From: Enterobacterales bacterium
GTDB lineage: Bacteria; Pseudomonadota; Gammaproteobacteria; Enterobacterales; Succinivibrionaceae
Length of the DNA: 6,885 nucleotides
Direction of reading: 5' to 3'
Assembly: GCA_900768635.1 (NCBI GenBank)
Contig: CAAGDP010000092.1
Location: 1 to 6,885, forward strand
This document shows positions 4,505 to 6,885 of this stretch, one piece after another. The number at the start of each line of letters is the position of its first letter. The stretch's first letter is position 1. A program made the position numbers and the translations under genes. The notes under the pieces are model-generated. The model searched no databases. It was not told where the DNA came from and worked only from the letters and a program-made list of their open reading frames with translations.

Positions 4505-6716
4505 TAAAAAAGGTTGTCCATGTTGCGAGACGGGAACTGTTGCCGGGCAGTCATCTGCCACTCATATTATGTTAGTTGGCAATCCTAACTGCGGTAAGAG
4601 TACTCTTTTTAATCGTTTGTGTAATGTTCATGTCCGTACCGGAAATTATCCGGGAGTAACCGTAACCAAAAGTGCAGGCAAATATTCCGACAGTATTCAG
4701 ATTATTGATCTTCCCGGTATTTATTCCCTTACCAGTGTGACCGCGGAAGAACGAATTGCCTCTGTGGAACTTCTCAGAGGGAAAGCTGATTTAATTGTAA
4801 ATATTGCAGATGCTACCAGTCTGGAGCGTAGTCTGTATCTTACATTGGAACTGCGCATGCTGGGGATCCCTATGGTTCTGTTCCTTAATATGTGGGATGC
4901 TGCAGAACGTAAAAATATTAAGGTTGATATTGATCGTCTTTCCTCAGTTCTGGGTATTCCGGTGATCCCCCTGTCGGCAACTACCGGAATGGGAGTTGAT
5001 GACTGCCGCAAGTTCCTGGATCAGGGACATTGGGATGAATGCCCGGCAAAGTGTATCGGTTCTGAAGAGTTGAATGCATCTCTGAATAAGCTGGCGGAAG
5101 AACTTCCTCCTCATCTGAGGAAAAACGGCATGTTCATTGCCAGAAGCGCTCTGGAGCGGGATTATGTTCCGGAAGAGATTTTCCGGGATGAGTCTTATCA
5201 GAAGAAAGTTTCCGAGGTGAGAGAGGAACTTTCCCGTGGTAAATCGGATATTTATGAGTTTTTTGCCGGTGAACATTATGCAACCATTTCCGGGATTTTG
5301 AAGGAATGCTACTTTACTGATAATAAGATCAAAACCAGAACAGCATTTTCCTCAAAACTTGATAAGCTGGTGTTGAACCGCTATCTGGCATTTCCGGTAT
5401 TCCTGGTGATTATGTGTCTGGTGTATTTTATCGGAGTGTCATGGTTGGGATCTATTATTACTGACTGGACCAATGATGAACTTTTTGGAGAGATGATAAT
5501 TCCGGCATCATCAGAATTTATGGATAAAGTGGGAGCATCGGAATGGCTCACCTCTCTTATTTCGGAAGGCATAATCGGTGGTGTAGGAGCTGTTTTAGGT
5601 TTTGTACCTCAACTGATTATTCTCTTTCTGCTTATATCCATTCTGGAAGAGTGTGGATATATGACCAGAGCTGCTTTTATTCTGGATCGGGTGTTTCATT
5701 GGCTGGGACTGAGCGGCAGAGCTTTTATCCCGTATCTTATTTCCACCGGATGCGGTGTTCCGGCTCTTATGACTGCCAGAACTCTGGGAGGAGAAAGCGA
5801 AAGACGAATGGTGCTCTTTACTGCCAATATGATCCCTTGCGGAGCTAAACTTCCGGTGATTGTGGTATTTGGCGGGGCTATCTTCTCTGATCATCCGGTG
5901 TTTGCCCCGGCTATGTATCTTCTGGGAATTGCTGTAATCATCCTGTCCGGATTGATTATGAAGAAGTTTCGTACTTTTAAGCCATCTCTGGCTCCATTAA
6001 TGCTGGAACTTCCTTCCTATCATATACCAAGCATCAGAGTTGTTCTTAATACGGTATATCAGAGATCCAAGGCATTTATCATAAAGGCTGGTACCATTAT
6101 TTTTGCATCTGTTACCTTTGTATGGTTGCTGTCTCATATGGCCTATGATCAACAGGAAGGATTCAGAATGGTAGGGGATGCAGAGCAGGAGATCAGTGTT
6201 CTGGCAGAAGTTGCAAAGCCGGTATCCAAGATTTTCACTCCTCTTGGTTTCAGCGATTATCGTTCCGGTGTATCAGTTATTATGGGACTTGTTGCCAAGG
6301 AAAATATTGTCAGCACCATGGCAATCTTCTCCGGATCTGAAGATGAAGAGGATCCTTCTTTCTACGATAACCTGCGGAATAATATTTTCCACGGCGACCT
6401 TCTGGTAGCATTATCCTTTGTTCTCTTTAACCTTTTTACCATACCGTGTCTTGCATCGGTGGGAGTAATCAAAAGAGAGCTGGGGGATATGAAGCTCTTT
6501 ATTATGGCTATGGCTTATCAGCTGTTAATGAGTTACGGTCTGGCTATGATAGTGTATCAGATTGGTAATCTTATTCTTAACGGGGTTTTCGGGGTGGCAA
6601 CCGGAATTTCCATAGGGCTGATTATCCTGTTTGTTTATGTTCTTTTCTTCAAGAAATCAGCTGCAAAGAATGCAGATAGTGATATTTCATTCAGGATGAT
6701 GAAAAATGCAAGTTAG
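4491..6716 (+). CDS. feoB: FeoB, GTP-gated ferrous iron permease of the inner membrane
   Basis: This 741-residue protein imports Fe2+ across the cytoplasmic membrane. Its N-terminal G domain has all motifs: G1 GNPNCGKST (30-38), G2 Thr in GVTVT (55-59), G3 DLPG (73-76), G4 NMWD (133-136) and G5 SAT (162-164). A helical GDI-type spacer follows to about residue 285. The membrane part starts near residue 293. Gate 1 carries EECGYMTRAAF (Cys388), STGCGVPALMTAR (Cys421) and ANMIPCGAKLP (Cys450). Gate 2 carries FTIPCLASVGVIKREL (Cys653). These cysteines correspond to those conserved in other FeoB proteins. The C terminus ends with a hydrophobic helix (about 697-720) and a short charged tail; no FeoC-like domain is fused. 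Unusual is a cysteine-rich start, GCPCC (residues 8-12), a possible metal-binding knuckle. No feoC follows within the window; instead a mobile element begins about 55 bases after the stop. Confidence 0.96.
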   Translation: MTTNNKKGCPCCETGTVAGQSSATHIMLVGNPNCGKSTLFNRLCNVHVRTGNYPGVTVTKSAGKYSDSIQIIDLPGIYSLTSVTAEERIASVELLRGKADLIVNIADATSLERSLYLTLELRMLGIPMVLFLNMWDAAERKNIKVDIDRLSSVLGIPVIPLSATTGMGVDDCRKFLDQGHWDECPAKCIGSEELNASLNKLAEELPPHLRKNGMFIARSALERDYVPEEIFRDESYQKKVSEVREELSRGKSDIYEFFAGEHYATISGILKECYFTDNKIKTRTAFSSKLDKLVLNRYLAFPVFLVIMCLVYFIGVSWLGSIITDWTNDELFGEMIIPASSEFMDKVGASEWLTSLISEGIIGGVGAVLGFVPQLIILFLLISILEECGYMTRAAFILDRVFHWLGLSGRAFIPYLISTGCGVPALMTARTLGGESERRMVLFTANMIPCGAKLPVIVVFGGAIFSDHPVFAPAMYLLGIAVIILSGLIMKKFRTFKPSLAPLMLELPSYHIPSIRVVLNTVYQRSKAFIIKAGTIIFASVTFVWLLSHMAYDQQEGFRMVGDAEQEISVLAEVAKPVSKIFTPLGFSDYRSGVSVIMGLVAKENIVSTMAIFSGSEDEEDPSFYDNLRNNIFHGDLLVALSFVLFNLFTIPCLASVGVIKRELGDMKLFIMAMAYQLLMSYGLAMIVYQIGNLILNGVFGVATGISIGLIILFVYVLFFKKSAAKNADSDISFRMMKNAS

Positions 6717-6727
6717 ATCCTGATGAT

Positions 6728-6766
6728 TTAACCTTAGCTTTTCAGGAGAACTTTCTTAAAGGTTAA
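6728..6766 (+). repeat. Inverted repeat between feoB and the mobile element
   Basis: TTAACCTT (6728-6735) and AAGGTTAA (6759-6766) are exact reverse complements around a 23-base loop, and AAGGTT is repeated at 6765-6770, abutting the element. No T tract follows on either strand, so it is not a normal intrinsic terminator. It may be the remnant of the feoB terminator whose T tract was displaced by the insertion. Confidence 0.4.
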
Positions 6767-6770
6767 GGTT

Positions 6771-6885
6771 GTCAACTACCCACCACCTAAAGGTAGTGGG
6801 CTTGTAACTGCCCAGTCGTAATAACGGCTTACGCCTCCGACCTTTAACCCCGATAGATATTGCTATCTAAAGTGGCGTTACATCA
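6771..6885 (-). mobile_element. Right end of an IS200/IS605-type element (truncated by window edge)
   Basis: Read on the minus strand, the sequence ends in a hairpin followed by GTAGTTGAC, a form I recognise from the right ends of tnpB-carrying IS200/IS605 elements: GCCCACTACC-TTTA-GGTGGTGGG at 6776-6800. Such elements have no terminal inverted repeats; subterminal hairpins are recognised in single-stranded form by the TnpA Y1 transposase. The exact boundary is not fixed by the sequence; I place it at about 6771. The left end and any tnpA or tnpB would be outside the window. The element points tail-to-tail towards feoB. Confidence 0.7.
6771..6885 (-). ncRNA. TnpB guide RNA scaffold (omega RNA / reRNA), 3' portion
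   Basis: TnpB nucleases use an RNA made from the 3' end of tnpB plus the element's right end; flanking DNA supplies the guide. Minus-strand folding fits this. The terminal stem CCCACTACC/GGTGGTGGG has nine pairs with one G-U wobble, whereas the plus strand would carry a C-A mismatch. GGC-GTAA-GCC (6829-6838 region) has a GNRA tetraloop only on the minus strand. GATAG/CTATC (6852-6867) forms another hairpin. TGGGC (6809-6813 region) can pair with GCCCA (6796-6800), competing with the terminal stem or forming a pseudoknot. The guide would be the minus-strand bases just left of 6771, beginning AACCTTAACC. The call combines recognition of the end sequence with strand-asymmetric pairing; the 5' part is cut off. 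Confidence 0.6.
6867..6885 (-). CDS. Possible last codons of tnpB (5' part outside window)
   Basis: One minus-strand frame reads Asp-Val-Thr-Pro-Leu-stop (TAG at 6867-6869). The other two frames have stops within the first few bases. The position, about 96 bases from the element end, is where a tnpB stop codon is expected. Five residues cannot prove identity, so this is a placement guess from the adjoining guide-RNA scaffold. The element could also lack tnpB. Confidence 0.25.

Noticed and set aside
6728..6766. Intrinsic terminator for feoB
   Set aside because: The 8-bp stem is AT-rich with a 23-base loop and has no T tract on either strand, so I kept it only as an inverted repeat.

Overview
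The window looks like chromosomal DNA from a moderately AT-rich Gram-negative bacterium, most likely a gammaproteobacterium. The evidence is a classical outer-membrane porin ending in a C-terminal Phe, a FeoA-FeoB ferrous-iron uptake pair of proteobacterial type, and well-formed sigma-70-like promoters. FeoAB as the visible iron system fits an anaerobic or microaerobic host; an anaerobic gut lineage such as Succinivibrionaceae is possible, but that is inference only.

Layout, left to right. 1-339 is a promoter region with two tandem -10 elements, each overlapped by an inverted repeat. 340-795 encodes a small exported protein with four cysteines in the mature part, closed by a hairpin terminator at 844-877. 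978-2489 encodes an unrecognised 503-residue cytoplasmic protein: an N-terminal segment resembling an Sm/Hfq-like beta barrel, then charged helical repeats of about 69 residues, then a low-complexity tail. 2490-2970 is a 481-base gap with several hairpins, a nine-C tract and an 11-bp long-range stem, but no convincing gene. 2971-4041 is a porin gene broken by two opposite single-base frameshifts (near 3076 and near 3633-3635), ending at a strong UUCG-loop terminator (4067-4089). 4271-4504 and 4491-6716 are feoA and feoB, translationally overlapping, behind a promoter carrying a Fur-box-like sequence.

The last ~115 bases (about 6771-6885) are the right end of an IS200/IS605-type element. Read on the minus strand they form a structured RNA typical of the 3' scaffold of a TnpB guide RNA (omega RNA / reRNA). 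The tnpB gene itself would lie beyond the right edge, except possibly its last codons. The sequence just outside the element, next to the feoB stop, would be the natural guide.

The parts do not form one pathway. The clearest functional unit is feoAB (Fe2+ import across the inner membrane), with the neighbouring porin as a broken or mis-sequenced outer-membrane channel. The least explained items are the Sm-like repeat protein and the structured gap ahead of the porin.
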